DNA of 64,000 nucleotides from Polyangium mundeleinium (GTDB lineage Bacteria; Myxococcota_A; Polyangia; Polyangiales; Polyangiaceae). Position numbers and translations under genes: made by a program. The notes beneath the pieces are model-generated. The model was given only the letters and a program-made list of their open reading frames with translations. It searched no databases and was not told where the DNA came from. Location: the NCBI RefSeq assembly GCF_028369105.1, contig NZ_JAQNDO010000001.1, positions 12,370,501 through 12,434,500 of the forward strand, read 5' to 3'. The stretch's first letter is position 1. The number at the start of each line of letters is the position of its first letter. Shown in pieces: positions 26,031 through 35,612 of this stretch.

Positions 26031-26657
26031 ATGACACACGTGTTCGCTGCAGGACGGGTCCACGGGTGGGAGGCGGTGGACGACGCGCCTCGGAAGCTCG
26101 GCCCGGACGAACGCGCCCAGGAGGCGCTTTCGTGCGGGGATCGCCGCGGCGCGCTCGTCATCCTCATGCAGGACTATGGCGCCGCCATTCACCGGTATTG
26201 CCACAAGGTGCTCCGGAGCCGCCCCCTCGCGGACGACGTGCACCAGCTCGTCTTCATCCAGGCTTTCGAGGACCTCGGCACGTTCTCCGGCTCGAACGGA
26301 TTCCGGCCGTGGCTGTATGCCATCGCGAACCATCGATGCCTCGACGCCTTGAAGGCGAACCGCAGGTGGTTCTCGCGCTTCGTCTTCGGCGAGGAGCCGC
26401 CCGAAGAAATGGACGCGGCGCCGTCGGCCGAGACCCAGGTGGCCGCGCGCGACCTGCCCGAGGCCCTCGAAGCGTGCCTCGGCAAGCTCAAGCCACACGT
26501 GCGAATCGCCGTCGTGCTCCGGTATCAGGAGGGGTTTTCGTACGAGGAGATGTCGCGCATCTGCCGCGAGAGACCCGCCACGCTCCAGGCGCGTGTCGCG
26601 CGCGCCATGCCCTTGCTCCGTCAATGCCTCGAAAACAAAGGGGTCGATCCCCGATGA
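26031..26657 (+). CDS. ECF-type RNA polymerase sigma factor
   Basis: The protein has 208 residues. Region 2 is DDVHQLVFIQAFEDLGTFSG followed by FRPWLYAIANHRCLDALKANRR, a typical ECF region 2.3/2.4. Region 4 is KPHVRIAVVLRYQEGFSYEEMSRICRERPATLQARVARA. The ATG at 26031 has GGAGGGGAGGG upstream and is preferred over an earlier ATG at 25986. The stop overlaps the start of the anti-sigma gene (ATGA), so sigma and regulator are made in a coupled way. The upstream 134 bp presumably contain an autoregulated promoter, but no ECF promoter motif was recognised. Confidence 0.92.
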   Translation: MTHVFAAGRVHGWEAVDDAPRKLGPDERAQEALSCGDRRGALVILMQDYGAAIHRYCHKVLRSRPLADDVHQLVFIQAFEDLGTFSGSNGFRPWLYAIANHRCLDALKANRRWFSRFVFGEEPPEEMDAAPSAETQVAARDLPEALEACLGKLKPHVRIAVVLRYQEGFSYEEMSRICRERPATLQARVARAMPLLRQCLENKGVDPR

Positions 26658-27652
26658 ACACCATGGCCATGTGCGACCGCTTCGAGCGTGATGGAATCCT
26701 CCAGATCGAGCGGGGACAGCCCCTCGACCCGCATTTCGCCGATTGTGTCGCCTGCGCGACCGCGCAGCGCAAATACGAGCGTATCCTCGCGGCGCTGCCC
26801 CACGCCGAGCCCGAGGTGCAGCCGCCGATCGGGTGGCAGGCGCGCGTGCTCCGCGTGAGCGATACGAATGCGCAGCCTGCCCCGCAAAAGGCGCCCGCGT
26901 CGCGCCCCCTCGCGCCGGAGATCGCCTTTTCCTTTGGCGTCGCCGCGCTGCTCCTTGCAGGTGGCCTTGGGGTGGGCAGCCGCGACGTGGCCGTGGACGT
27001 GACGGGCGAGCCTGTCGTCGAGCCGAGGGTCACGGTCCTCGAAAACGAGCCGGACACCGTTTTGCCCACGCCCGAGCCCCGCGCGCTCGCCGTGCCGACC
27101 GGGGACGGTAGCGAAAACGCGGAACCCCCGCGCGCCCCGAGGCCCGTCGCGCCCGCGCCTCCCAGGCCGCCGTCGCGGCAGGAAGAGCCTGCCCCGCCGC
27201 CGGCGCCCGAGACGCACGCCGAGCCCGAAACGCACAAGGAAGCAAAAGCGCCCGCTCCGGAGCCCGCGACGAACGTCGAGCCGGTCCAGGCGCCGAGCCG
27301 TGCGCGCAGCTATGCCCCGAAGATCGTTCGTCCTGCCAAGCTCTACGGGTTCGATTTGAAATACCCGCGCATGGCTGCGTATGAACGTGTCCAGGGTGAG
27401 GTCAGCGTCCAGTGCACGATTCGCGCGGACGGCAGGAACACGAATTGCAGAATCTTGCGGGGCCTGCCTTTCCTGGACGAGCCGATCCTCCAGGCCTTGA
27501 GCGCGAGCCGGTCCGATCCGATCACGGTCGACGGAAGGCCCGTCGACAACAGTGATCACATCTGGCGTATCTCGATCACGCTGCGCGAAGGAAACGACCA
27601 ACCGGCGACGGCCCGCGGCGTGCCCCTGGTGCGCTGGAAGAACGGGTTTTGA
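26654..27652 (+). CDS. Anti-sigma factor fused to a TonB C-terminal domain
   Basis: The protein has 332 residues. The N-terminus carries the zinc anti-sigma motif H-x3-C-x2-C (His27, Cys31, Cys34, in HFADCVAC). One transmembrane segment (about 90-107, AFSFGVAALLLAGGLGVG) follows. Then comes a Pro/Glu-rich periplasmic linker of about 130 residues (PRPVAPAPPRPPSRQEEPAPPP). The last 90 residues form a TonB-type C-terminal domain (YPRMAAYERVQGEVSVQCTIRADG...LPFLDEPILQAL). The arrangement suggests that an outer-membrane or periplasmic contact made by the TonB domain controls release of the coupled sigma factor. The fold calls are firm; the mechanism is inference. Confidence 0.85.
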   Translation: MNTMAMCDRFERDGILQIERGQPLDPHFADCVACATAQRKYERILAALPHAEPEVQPPIGWQARVLRVSDTNAQPAPQKAPASRPLAPEIAFSFGVAALLLAGGLGVGSRDVAVDVTGEPVVEPRVTVLENEPDTVLPTPEPRALAVPTGDGSENAEPPRAPRPVAPAPPRPPSRQEEPAPPPAPETHAEPETHKEAKAPAPEPATNVEPVQAPSRARSYAPKIVRPAKLYGFDLKYPRMAAYERVQGEVSVQCTIRADGRNTNCRILRGLPFLDEPILQALSASRSDPITVDGRPVDNSDHIWRISITLREGNDQPATARGVPLVRWKNGF

Positions 27653-27725
27653 CGCCCGCAGGACCGTGCGACCAAGCTCGCCGACATCTGCGCCGTGGCC
27701 CCGTCGCTCGGACGCTGCCGCGCCG

Positions 27726-28583
27726 CTAGCGCCGGTTTGGCACGAGGAACCCTTGCGCGTCGATCGAGACGGCGCGCTCCTTCAAGAGGTGCCCCACGGC
27801 CCGCTTGAAGGCCTTCTTGCTGAGCTGAAAAAGCGACCGGATCTGCTCCGGGCTCGACCGATCGCCGACGCGCGGCGCGCCCGGACGCCCGAGCACCACG
27901 AGCACGCGCGCCGCGTCATTCTCGATTTCCTCGTGCGCGTGTCCCCGCAACGAGAGCTCGAGCTTCCCGTCGGGCAGGATGTTCGCCACGCGGAACCGCG
28001 CCGCCTCCCCGCGGGAAAGCCCGTGCGGCTCGTACGCCGGGACGAGCCCGACGACCCGCCGCTCCAGAATGACGAACAGGCCGATGTCGGGGTCGTTCCG
28101 CCACGCCTCTCCCTCGATCCATGCGTCGAGATCGTAATCGCCCTGATCGCGTAAGAGCTCGCTCACACGCATCGTCCCGGCGAGCCGACCCCGATCGTCG
28201 AGAAACAGCCCAATCGGATGCCGCTCGCCCACGCGCACGTCACGCGTCTGCTCGCCGTACGGCACGAGCAGCTCTTTCACCAGGCCCCAATCGAAAAACG
28301 CCCCGTACCGATTGACGTCCGTCACCTGCAGGAAGGCGACCTCGTCGAGCGTCACCTTGGGCGTGCGTAACGTCGCAATGGGCCGGCCGTCCGAATCGAG
28401 ATACACGAAGACGTGAAGCTCGTCCCCTTCCTTCGTGCCCTCGGGGACCTCGCTCCGCGGCAGGAGCAAGACCGGTGCATTCGGGCGCAGGTCCGTCGAA
28501 TCGACGGCGAGAAACACGCCCGGCGGCCCCAGGCGCCGCACGGGCAGGGTCACGAATCGGCCGAGGAGATCATCGTAGGGCAT
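27726..28583 (-). CDS. CvfB-like S1 RNA-binding protein
   Basis: The 285-residue protein follows the CvfB/YitL plan: successive S1-type barrels (VTLPVRRLGPPGVFLAV; FLQVTDVNRYGAFFDWGLVKELLVPYGEQ; VVGLVPAYEPHGLSRGEAARFRV) and a C-terminal winged helix (RSLFQLSKKAFKRAVGHLLKERAVSI). FFDWGLVKELLVP is diagnostic. CvfB proteins bind RNA and affect gene expression after transcription; in staphylococci they influence virulence factors. It is convergent with the anti-sigma gene. Confidence 0.9.
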   Translation of the reverse strand: MPYDDLLGRFVTLPVRRLGPPGVFLAVDSTDLRPNAPVLLLPRSEVPEGTKEGDELHVFVYLDSDGRPIATLRTPKVTLDEVAFLQVTDVNRYGAFFDWGLVKELLVPYGEQTRDVRVGERHPIGLFLDDRGRLAGTMRVSELLRDQGDYDLDAWIEGEAWRNDPDIGLFVILERRVVGLVPAYEPHGLSRGEAARFRVANILPDGKLELSLRGHAHEEIENDAARVLVVLGRPGAPRVGDRSSPEQIRSLFQLSKKAFKRAVGHLLKERAVSIDAQGFLVPNRR

Positions 28584-28604
28584 GCGGTTTGTCGCGAACG
28601 GCCT

Positions 28605-29645
28605 TTACTTGGCCGGCTTCGCCTCCTTCGGGAGCGGCGCCACGGTGCCGAGGTCCCACTCCTCTTTGAACGGCGACGCGTTGTCCTTGAAGGTCAGCAC
28701 ATACCCGAGGCCGCCGTCGAACACCTGTTTGACCGTGCACGCCCCGAAGCGCACAACGTCCTCGGTGAGGCAAGGCGCGCCCACCGCGAGGGGTTTCGAG
28801 ACATCGATGGGCGTCAGGTTCGACGTCTTGACCTTGTGCACGCTCCGCCCCTCGCGCGCCCCGTATCCGTTGCCGAACTGCGTCTCGACCGTGACCCAGG
28901 CGTCCTCGCCGCTCACCGCGAGGATCTGCGCGGCGTACGACGTATCGGTGTCCGGGCCGCCCTCGAAGCGCACCATCGCGTAACTCCCCATGCCGAGCGG
29001 CGCCTCGAACGCGAGCACCTCCTCCAGCGGGAGCTTCTCCTTGCGCAGCTTCTTCATGAACCGGAGCGCGCACGTCGCCGATTTCGCGTCCACGGCCTCG
29101 ATGCGCCCGACCCAGTGGCTTTGCCCGAAATTGCAAATCGCGATCGCGCCCTTCTTGAGCCCCTTCGGCGGCGCCGCGGGCCGCGCGAGCGCCGCAGGCA
29201 CCGCATACTTGTTCCCCCGCTCCTCGTAGACGACCTCGTTCGCGTCGGCCTTCGCGACGGTGACGAGCTTGATCCGGACCGCGCCGAACGACTCCTTCGT
29301 CTCCCCGAGGCGGCCCAGGTTGGGCGCGACGACCCACGCCTTCGGCGTCGTGATGGCCGCGGCCGTCTTCGGCCCATCCCAGAGCGCCCAGCGGCGAATC
29401 CCATCGGGGCCATCCGCGTCGTGGACGAGCCCCTTGGGCTTCTCGGGCTCGGCCGCGGGTTTGGCCTCGGGCGCCGCGGTCGGGGTCGCCGTCGGAGCGG
29501 CCGAGGGAGCGTCGCTCGGCGTGGTCGAGGTGGCCTTCGCCGGGTCCGCCGGGGGCGGGTTTTCCGCGGTGGAGCCGCCGCAGGCGGCGACCGTGAGGAC
29601 GAGGCTTGCGAGAATCGTGGGAGAAACGAGCTTGCCGTAGGACAT
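28605..29645 (-). CDS. Lipoprotein with Ala/Pro/Thr linker
   Basis: MSYGKLVSPTILASLVLTVAACGG gives the lipobox VAAC (Cys22). A disordered linker (STTPSDAPSAAPTATPTAAPEA) of about 45 residues follows. The soluble domain of about 270 residues contains tandem Tudor/SH3-like beta units (AICNFGQSHWVGRIEAVDAKSATCAL; YAAQILAVSGEDAWVTVETQFG). No enzyme motif is visible. It ends about 20 bp before the CvfB-like start, so the two could be co-transcribed. Confidence 0.85.
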   Translation of the reverse strand: MSYGKLVSPTILASLVLTVAACGGSTAENPPPADPAKATSTTPSDAPSAAPTATPTAAPEAKPAAEPEKPKGLVHDADGPDGIRRWALWDGPKTAAAITTPKAWVVAPNLGRLGETKESFGAVRIKLVTVAKADANEVVYEERGNKYAVPAALARPAAPPKGLKKGAIAICNFGQSHWVGRIEAVDAKSATCALRFMKKLRKEKLPLEEVLAFEAPLGMGSYAMVRFEGGPDTDTSYAAQILAVSGEDAWVTVETQFGNGYGAREGRSVHKVKTSNLTPIDVSKPLAVGAPCLTEDVVRFGACTVKQVFDGGLGYVLTFKDNASPFKEEWDLGTVAPLPKEAKPAK

Positions 29646-29709
29646 GTCGCCCGCGGACCCTAGTCGAGGGGGGCGCGCATCGCAATGGGCCCGAGGGGCC
29701 GTCCTCGAC

Positions 29710-30711
29710 CTAGTCTTTTGGCCAGACGACCCCGCGCTCGCGCAGGTCCTTCACGGTGTCGGAGAGCGTCTCGATCGCGTCGCGCGGCGAGAAGCCGAGC
29801 TCCCGCGTCGCCTTCTTCGCGTCGAGGTACCAGTAATGCTGGCTCATCTCCGCGCTCACCCGGTCGAGCGGGCTCTCGGTGTTCATCCGCTTGGCGATCC
29901 GCTCCATGATCTCGGCGCCCGCCTGCGCCAAAAGCAGGCTCTTCGGCGCCTTCACGCTCGGGCCCTTCACGCCCGTCACGCGCTCGAGCATCCCGAAGAA
30001 CACCTCGAACGTCAGGTTTTTCGCGCCAAGCAGGTATTTTTCGCCCGCCCGGCCCTTCTCCATCGCCGCCACCATCATCGCCGCGGCGTCCCGCGCGTCC
30101 ACGAACGAAAGGCCGCCGCTCGGGATCATCGGCACGCGCTTCTCCATGAACTTCACGACGTCGCCGGTCGACGAGCCGAGCACGTCCCCGGGGCCGAGCA
30201 GGAGCGAGGGATTGACCGACACGACCTCGAACCCGGGCCCGCTGCGGTCGAGCCCCGCGCGCTCGGCATAAAGCTTCGACCGGTAATACGGCCAGCGCGC
30301 GATCACGTCCTGCGGCGCGAGCGCCGTCTCGTCGATGACCTTGGCCTCGCGGCTCACGGCAATCGTACCGCTCGTGCTCGCCAGGACGACACGCCGCACG
30401 CCCGCGGCCCGCGCCGCGTCGAGCGTGATCTTCGTGCCCTCGACGTGCACCCGGAAGAGCGCCTCCGCGTCCTCCGGCCGCCGCGAGACCCGGCCCGCGC
30501 AATGGAAGAGCCCTTCGCAGCCCTCGGCTGCGCGCTTGACGCTCTCGGCGTCGAGCACGTCGCCGCGCGCCACGGAAAAACCCTCTTTTCCGGCGAAGCC
30601 CGCGGACTCCTTGCGGCAAAGCGCCACCACCTGGTGACCGCCCGAGAGCAGCACCGAGACGAGGTGACGTCCGAGAAACCCCGTAGCACCCGTGACGAGA
30701 TAGCGGCTCAT
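29710..30711 (-). CDS. NAD(P)-dependent epimerase/reductase (extended SDR)
   Basis: The 333-residue enzyme has TGATGFLG (7-14) for cofactor binding, a catalytic serine in LASTSGT, and YYRSKLYAE containing the Y-x3-K pair. The substrate-side pattern (NPSLLLGPGD, SFVDARDAA) is of the dihydroflavonol reductase/3-beta-HSD-like group, which reduces or oxidises aldehydes, ketones and sterol-like substrates. Its ATG overlaps the stop of the 1597-residue lipid enzyme (ATGA), so it very probably works in the same pathway, perhaps as an additional reductase for a lipid intermediate. Confidence 0.9.
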   Translation of the reverse strand: MSRYLVTGATGFLGRHLVSVLLSGGHQVVALCRKESAGFAGKEGFSVARGDVLDAESVKRAAEGCEGLFHCAGRVSRRPEDAEALFRVHVEGTKITLDAARAAGVRRVVLASTSGTIAVSREAKVIDETALAPQDVIARWPYYRSKLYAERAGLDRSGPGFEVVSVNPSLLLGPGDVLGSSTGDVVKFMEKRVPMIPSGGLSFVDARDAAAMMVAAMEKGRAGEKYLLGAKNLTFEVFFGMLERVTGVKGPSVKAPKSLLLAQAGAEIMERIAKRMNTESPLDRVSAEMSQHYWYLDAKKATRELGFSPRDAIETLSDTVKDLRERGVVWPKD

Positions 30712-33700
30712 ACGAGATCGAATACCTTCTGGAAGGTCAAGAGCAGCGAGATGTCGTTCGATTTCACGGCGCCCGACATGAACTCCATCGGGCTCGGCGT
30801 GTAGCCCTCACGCACGATCTTGAGGAAGATCTCCGGCGACGTCTTGAGCACGCAATCAGCCGCGGCGCCCTCGGGCTTGCCCATCTTCGCCTCGCACTTG
30901 TTCGGCTCGACGCGCAGCGTCCACTTGGCCTCGTTCTCGTTGCCGAGCGTGAAGTAATACGTGACCGGTGCGGTCACGCGGTTCGGGACGAACTTCGTCT
31001 CGAGGTCGCGGAACAAGAGCACGAGCGGGTGCTCCTGCTTCGGCGCCGCCTCCTCGATCCGGTCGAACTGCCGGATGTCGAGCACCTTGCCCTCCTTGAG
31101 GAGGACCACCGCCTGCCGCGTCAGCTCCGCGACCTTGCGACACGCCACGGTCGTCTTCATCCCGGCCGTGAGGCGCTTCAGCTCCCGCGCTTCGAGCGGC
31201 GGGCCGATGCGCGCCACGAGAGCGCGCTTCTTCGGGAAATTCGCGCCCTTGGGCAGCGCCTCGTAGGTGCCGCCCAGCCAAAGCGGGAGGATGTCCACCT
31301 CGTGATGAAGCGCGAGGTGGCCGATCGCCGCGCCAAACTCGTGAATCTGGCCGTCGGTGCTCCGCGTACCCTCCGGGAAGATCAGGATCGTGTTGCCCTG
31401 ATCGAGCAGGTCGCCCGCCTGGCGGAGCGCCTGGCGGAGGCCGCCCTTGCGATCGAAGGGTGCGAGGTTCGTCAAGTTCTCGAAATACGCACGGCGCCAT
31501 TTCCCCGACTCGAAGAAATAGTCCTGCGCCGCGAGCGAGACGAGCTCGTCGCCGTACGCGCCGAGGGCGTACTTGACGAACCCCATGTCGAGGTGGCTCG
31601 CGTGGTTCGAGGCGACGATCGTGTTCCGGTTGTGCGGGATGTAGGCCCTTCCGTAGACCTTGGGGTGCATCACCCGGTCGTAGAAGTTCATCTGGGCCTT
31701 CCCGAGGAGCTGCTTGGCCATGTCGGCGAGCGGCTTCGGGAACTTGATCGGCTCGTCCTCGCCGTCGTCGACCTCCGCGAGATCGACCTCGTGCGCCGCC
31801 TCGCCGCCGATCTCGACGACGAGCGCTTCCACGTCGCCCACGGTGTCGCAACGCGAGAGCCGGTCGGTGTCGATCGCCCGGCCCGTCTGCGCTTCGAGCG
31901 CCGCCGCGAGCTCCATCGCCATGAGCGAGTCGAACCGGAGATCCCCCCGGAGGTTCATCCCCGGCGTGAGATCGGCCGATTTCTTGTTGGCGATCGTGGC
32001 GATCGCGTGGCGCGCCGACGCGCTCGTCGCCTGCCCCGCGCCCTCGCCCGCAGGCATGGCCGACGCGCTCGCGAGCTTCGCGAGCACGCTCTTCACCTCG
32101 CTGCGCTTGACCTTGCGGGTCGCGGTGCGCGGCAGGTCGTGATCCCACAGGTGCACGACCGACGGCTGCGCGACCTTCGGCAACTTCTGGAACGCCTCGC
32201 GCAGCGCCTTCATCGCGCGCTCGTGGCGCTCGGCGCGCGAGGGCCGCTTCTCGCCTTCCGCGGGCTCGCCCTCGTCCCGCTCGGGCACGGCGAGGCACGC
32301 GACGCGCTCGCCGCCCTGCCCGTCGTCGATGCCCACGATCGCGATCTCGCGGACGTGCGGGGTGCCGCCGAGGAGGTTCTCGACGTCGTCCGGATACACG
32401 TTCTCGCCGCTCGCCGTGACGATGACGTCCTTCTTGCGGCCGACGATGACGAGGCGGCCCTTCTTGTCGAGCTTGCCGAGATCACCCGTGTGCAGCCACC
32501 CGGCTTCATCGATCGCGGCGCTCGTCGCTTCCTCGTTGCCCGCGTAGCCGAGCATCACGTTCGGGCCTCGCGCGAGCACCTCGCCGACGCCGCCCGCGTC
32601 GGGTTTGTCGATCTTGATCTCGACGTTCGGGATCGGCTTGCCGACCGTGCCCGGCCGCAGGCTCGGCGAGGCCTTGGCCACGGTGAGCACGGGCGCCGCC
32701 TCGGTCAAACCGTAGCCTTCGCTGAGCGGCAAACCGAGACCCCGGAAGACGTTTGCCGTGTCCTTGGGCAACGCCGCGCCGCCCGAGATCAGGAAACGTA
32801 CGTTGCCGCCGAGCGCCTTGTGCACCGTGCCGAAGAAGAGGCGGCCGAGGTTCAAGCCGGCCTTCTCGCCGAGCAAGCGGTTCAGCTCCAGGGCCCAGTC
32901 GAAGGCTGCCGCGGCCGCGGGCCCCTGCTCCTTCACGCGCGCGGTCACGCGGCGCTCGAGCATCTGCCAAAGGGCGGGCACGCCGACCATCGCGGTGATG
33001 CGCCCTTCCTTGAGGCCCTTCGAGACACGCTCGCCGCTGAGCTCGCCGATGTAGATGATGCGCGTGCCGCGCGAGATCGGCAGGAGCAAGCCACACGTGA
33101 ACTCGAACGTGTGGTGCAGCGGCAACACGCTCAGGATGCGGTCGTGCTGGGCGAGCGGGAAGATCGGCGCGAGCGCGGCGATCAGCGCCGTGAAGTTGTC
33201 GTGCGAGAGCATGACGCCCTTCGGGTCGCCCGTCGTGCCGCTCGTGTAGATGATGCTCGCGATGTGCTCGCCCTTGATCGTGACCTCGGGCGCGGGGAGC
33301 TGTTCGTGCGCATCGGGGTCCGCGAAGCTCGGGAGATCGTAGACGCGGAGCTCGGGGAACGAGGCGCGCGCGCCCTTGCCGCCCTTGCCCTCGACGAACG
33401 AATCCCAGAGTGCGATGCGCGCCCCTGACGAACGGAGGATGTTCGCGAGCTGGCGCTCTTCCAGCGCGGGATCCACGGGCACCGCGACCGCGCCGGCGCG
33501 CAGGATGCCGAAGTACGCGACGGGCCACGCGGGCTGGTTCTCGCCCGCGAGGAGCACACGATCCCCCGGCCGAACCCCGACCGCCGCGAGGCGCGCGGCC
33601 GTGGCGAGCATGCCGTCCCGGAGCTCGCGGAACGTGGTGCGCGTGAGGCCCTCGTCCGTGAGGAGCTGCAGCGCGACGGCGTGGTCGTGCCGCTCGGCCA

Positions 33701-35501
33701 TCTCCTCGATGAGGTCGATGAGCTGGTCGTATTTGCGCAGCGCCTTGAGCTGTTTGTTCTGCTTCTCGTCGATGAGCGGGAAGACCCACTTTTCGAGGCC
33801 CGGAATGTGGATCTCCCACATGAACCAGCGCCAATCGAGCTTCTCGGGCTCCCAGTAGAACTTCGCGCGCTCATCCTCGGGCATGCGCGCCATCGCCGCG
33901 CGCGTGTTCGCGCAGGAGAACACCCAGTCCGCCTCCGCGACGAACGGGAGGAAGATGTCCATCACGCCGGCCATCTTCTCCTCGGCCTTCGCCGCGCTGA
34001 GGAGCATGTCCGACGCAGGCTTGAGCAGCGGCCGCACCGGCCCGCCCGCGAGCTTGCCGAGCACGCCGCCGAGCGTATTCATCGCCTTCGCGATCTGGTG
34101 CGAGCCGTGCTGCTCGTATTGCTTCTTCGTGAGGCCGACGGGCTCGAAGTACGCCTTGACCCAGTCGAAGAGCGCGCTCCGCTTGCCCTCGTACGCGAGC
34201 TTGCGCTTGTAGAGGCCCATGAGCTCGTAGTACCGCGTCATGCGGCAGCCGTTCGTGTCCGTCGTGCCGTACTGGTACACGGCCGGCGCCTTGCCTTCGA
34301 GCAGCTCGCAGAGCGAGGCGATCATGCCGCTCGTGACCATGTCGCAGGGGATGATGTCGAGGTGGACCCGGTGGTCGCCGGGGATCTGCACCTGGCCCTG
34401 CATGGCCATGTAGATGAACGGCGCGCTCGTGTTGATGCCCTCGTTCCAGCCAGGGAACGGATAGACGCACGAGGACTCGATGACGGCCGGACGCACGATC
34501 GTGTACGGCACGCCGCTCGCCGCGAGGACCTGCTCGCCGATGCTCTTCGTGTACGTGTAGATGTTCGTCCAGCCCCAGAAATGCGCGCGCTCGGTGCCGG
34601 CGTCGGTGAGCTGGTTCTCGATGAAGCGGCGCTTCACCTTGGCGAGCTCGGCGTCGAGCGCCGTGCCGCGGCAAGGCTCGCCGCGGGCCTGGAGGTTCTC
34701 CTTGGCCTCGTCGAGGAACGCGCTCTGCCGGAACGCGTCCTCGCAGCGGTGGCGCGCCTGTTTGATGAGGTCGAGGCACTCGTCGATCTCGCGCTGCGGA
34801 TCCCAGTGCGAGCGATCGAGCGTGCGCTCGGCGATCCCCGCGCCGAACCAGGTCTCGCCCTCGGCGCGCGGGAAGGGCACCTCGCGCGGGTCGACCTCCT
34901 CGATGAGGCCGGAGCGGTAGCCCGCGACGTAACACGTGCTCGTGTGAAGGATGGGCGCCCCGAGGCGGCGGGCGAGCGAGACGAGGTTCGTCACGCCGAA
35001 CGCGTTGACCTCCAGCGCCTCGTCGAGCGGCGGGTTGAAGTCGACGACGCCCGCGACGTTGACGACGGCGTCGATCGTGCCGTCGATGCGCGCGAGCAGG
35101 TCCTTGTCGAGCCCGCACTCGTGGTGGACGATGTCGCCCGCGATCGCCGTGATCTTCTGGGCCACCCAGGCCTCGAACTCGGCGCCCGGGTGCGCTTCGC
35201 GGATCGGGTCGAACGAGGCGGAGGTGGCGATCTGCGACCAGAACCGCTCCTCGGCGGTCTGGCCCGCCTTGGGCCGGACGAGCAGGTAGAGATGGCCGAT
35301 CTCGGGGAACCGATGCAGCAGCATCGAGACCCATACCTTGCCGAGGAAGCCCGTCCCGCCGACGACCACCAGCCGCTTGCCGGAGAGAACGCGCGAAGGG
35401 AGCAGCGGGGTGCTCTGTGCAGCTCCGTTCACCGCTTGGGGGCTACGCCCGACGGTGCCGGGCTGCGCCCCCAAACCCCCAGTCGTCTCCGTCTCGCTCA
35501 T
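30708..35501 (-). CDS. Multidomain reductase / acyl-AMP ligase / ACP / acyltransferase / SCP2 enzyme (ElbD-like)
   Basis: The protein has 1597 residues. Order of domains: fatty acyl reductase-type SDR (about 40-430; GGTGFLG 48-54, catalytic Y315-x3-K319) with its C-terminal part to about 580; AMP-binding acyl ligase (about 600-1140; YTSGTTGDPKG 752-762, GYGLTE 929-934, TGDLG 1005-1009); acyl carrier domain with Ser1192 in FDSLMAMEL; PlsC-type acyltransferase (NHASHLD, His1300 and Asp1305; FPEGTRS 1375-1381); and SCP2-like lipid-binding domain (about 1490-1597). This can activate, reduce and transfer an acyl chain on one polypeptide. It resembles ElbD, the multifunctional enzyme of myxobacterial ether lipid synthesis, but the exact product is inferred. 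The ATG at 35501 has GAGG upstream. Confidence 0.9.
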   Translation of the reverse strand: MSETETTGGLGAQPGTVGRSPQAVNGAAQSTPLLPSRVLSGKRLVVVGGTGFLGKVWVSMLLHRFPEIGHLYLLVRPKAGQTAEERFWSQIATSASFDPIREAHPGAEFEAWVAQKITAIAGDIVHHECGLDKDLLARIDGTIDAVVNVAGVVDFNPPLDEALEVNAFGVTNLVSLARRLGAPILHTSTCYVAGYRSGLIEEVDPREVPFPRAEGETWFGAGIAERTLDRSHWDPQREIDECLDLIKQARHRCEDAFRQSAFLDEAKENLQARGEPCRGTALDAELAKVKRRFIENQLTDAGTERAHFWGWTNIYTYTKSIGEQVLAASGVPYTIVRPAVIESSCVYPFPGWNEGINTSAPFIYMAMQGQVQIPGDHRVHLDIIPCDMVTSGMIASLCELLEGKAPAVYQYGTTDTNGCRMTRYYELMGLYKRKLAYEGKRSALFDWVKAYFEPVGLTKKQYEQHGSHQIAKAMNTLGGVLGKLAGGPVRPLLKPASDMLLSAAKAEEKMAGVMDIFLPFVAEADWVFSCANTRAAMARMPEDERAKFYWEPEKLDWRWFMWEIHIPGLEKWVFPLIDEKQNKQLKALRKYDQLIDLIEEMAERHDHAVALQLLTDEGLTRTTFRELRDGMLATAARLAAVGVRPGDRVLLAGENQPAWPVAYFGILRAGAVAVPVDPALEERQLANILRSSGARIALWDSFVEGKGGKGARASFPELRVYDLPSFADPDAHEQLPAPEVTIKGEHIASIIYTSGTTGDPKGVMLSHDNFTALIAALAPIFPLAQHDRILSVLPLHHTFEFTCGLLLPISRGTRIIYIGELSGERVSKGLKEGRITAMVGVPALWQMLERRVTARVKEQGPAAAAAFDWALELNRLLGEKAGLNLGRLFFGTVHKALGGNVRFLISGGAALPKDTANVFRGLGLPLSEGYGLTEAAPVLTVAKASPSLRPGTVGKPIPNVEIKIDKPDAGGVGEVLARGPNVMLGYAGNEEATSAAIDEAGWLHTGDLGKLDKKGRLVIVGRKKDVIVTASGENVYPDDVENLLGGTPHVREIAIVGIDDGQGGERVACLAVPERDEGEPAEGEKRPSRAERHERAMKALREAFQKLPKVAQPSVVHLWDHDLPRTATRKVKRSEVKSVLAKLASASAMPAGEGAGQATSASARHAIATIANKKSADLTPGMNLRGDLRFDSLMAMELAAALEAQTGRAIDTDRLSRCDTVGDVEALVVEIGGEAAHEVDLAEVDDGEDEPIKFPKPLADMAKQLLGKAQMNFYDRVMHPKVYGRAYIPHNRNTIVASNHASHLDMGFVKYALGAYGDELVSLAAQDYFFESGKWRRAYFENLTNLAPFDRKGGLRQALRQAGDLLDQGNTILIFPEGTRSTDGQIHEFGAAIGHLALHHEVDILPLWLGGTYEALPKGANFPKKRALVARIGPPLEARELKRLTAGMKTTVACRKVAELTRQAVVLLKEGKVLDIRQFDRIEEAAPKQEHPLVLLFRDLETKFVPNRVTAPVTYYFTLGNENEAKWTLRVEPNKCEAKMGKPEGAAADCVLKTSPEIFLKIVREGYTPSPMEFMSGAVKSNDISLLLTFQKVFDLV

Positions 35502-35612
35502 GGAATTCGCCTCGTTTCCCCCCCGTGAGAGGGAGAGGATTTCGGGTCCCGCGCCGATCAAGTCAAGCTCGACGTGGCGCGAAGATCGATTCGCACTCGA
35601 TTCGCACCACGT

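Noticed and set aside
28570-29685. Longer overlapping minus-strand frame at the lipoprotein gene
   Set aside because: Out of frame with the lipobox-bearing protein and of shadow composition.
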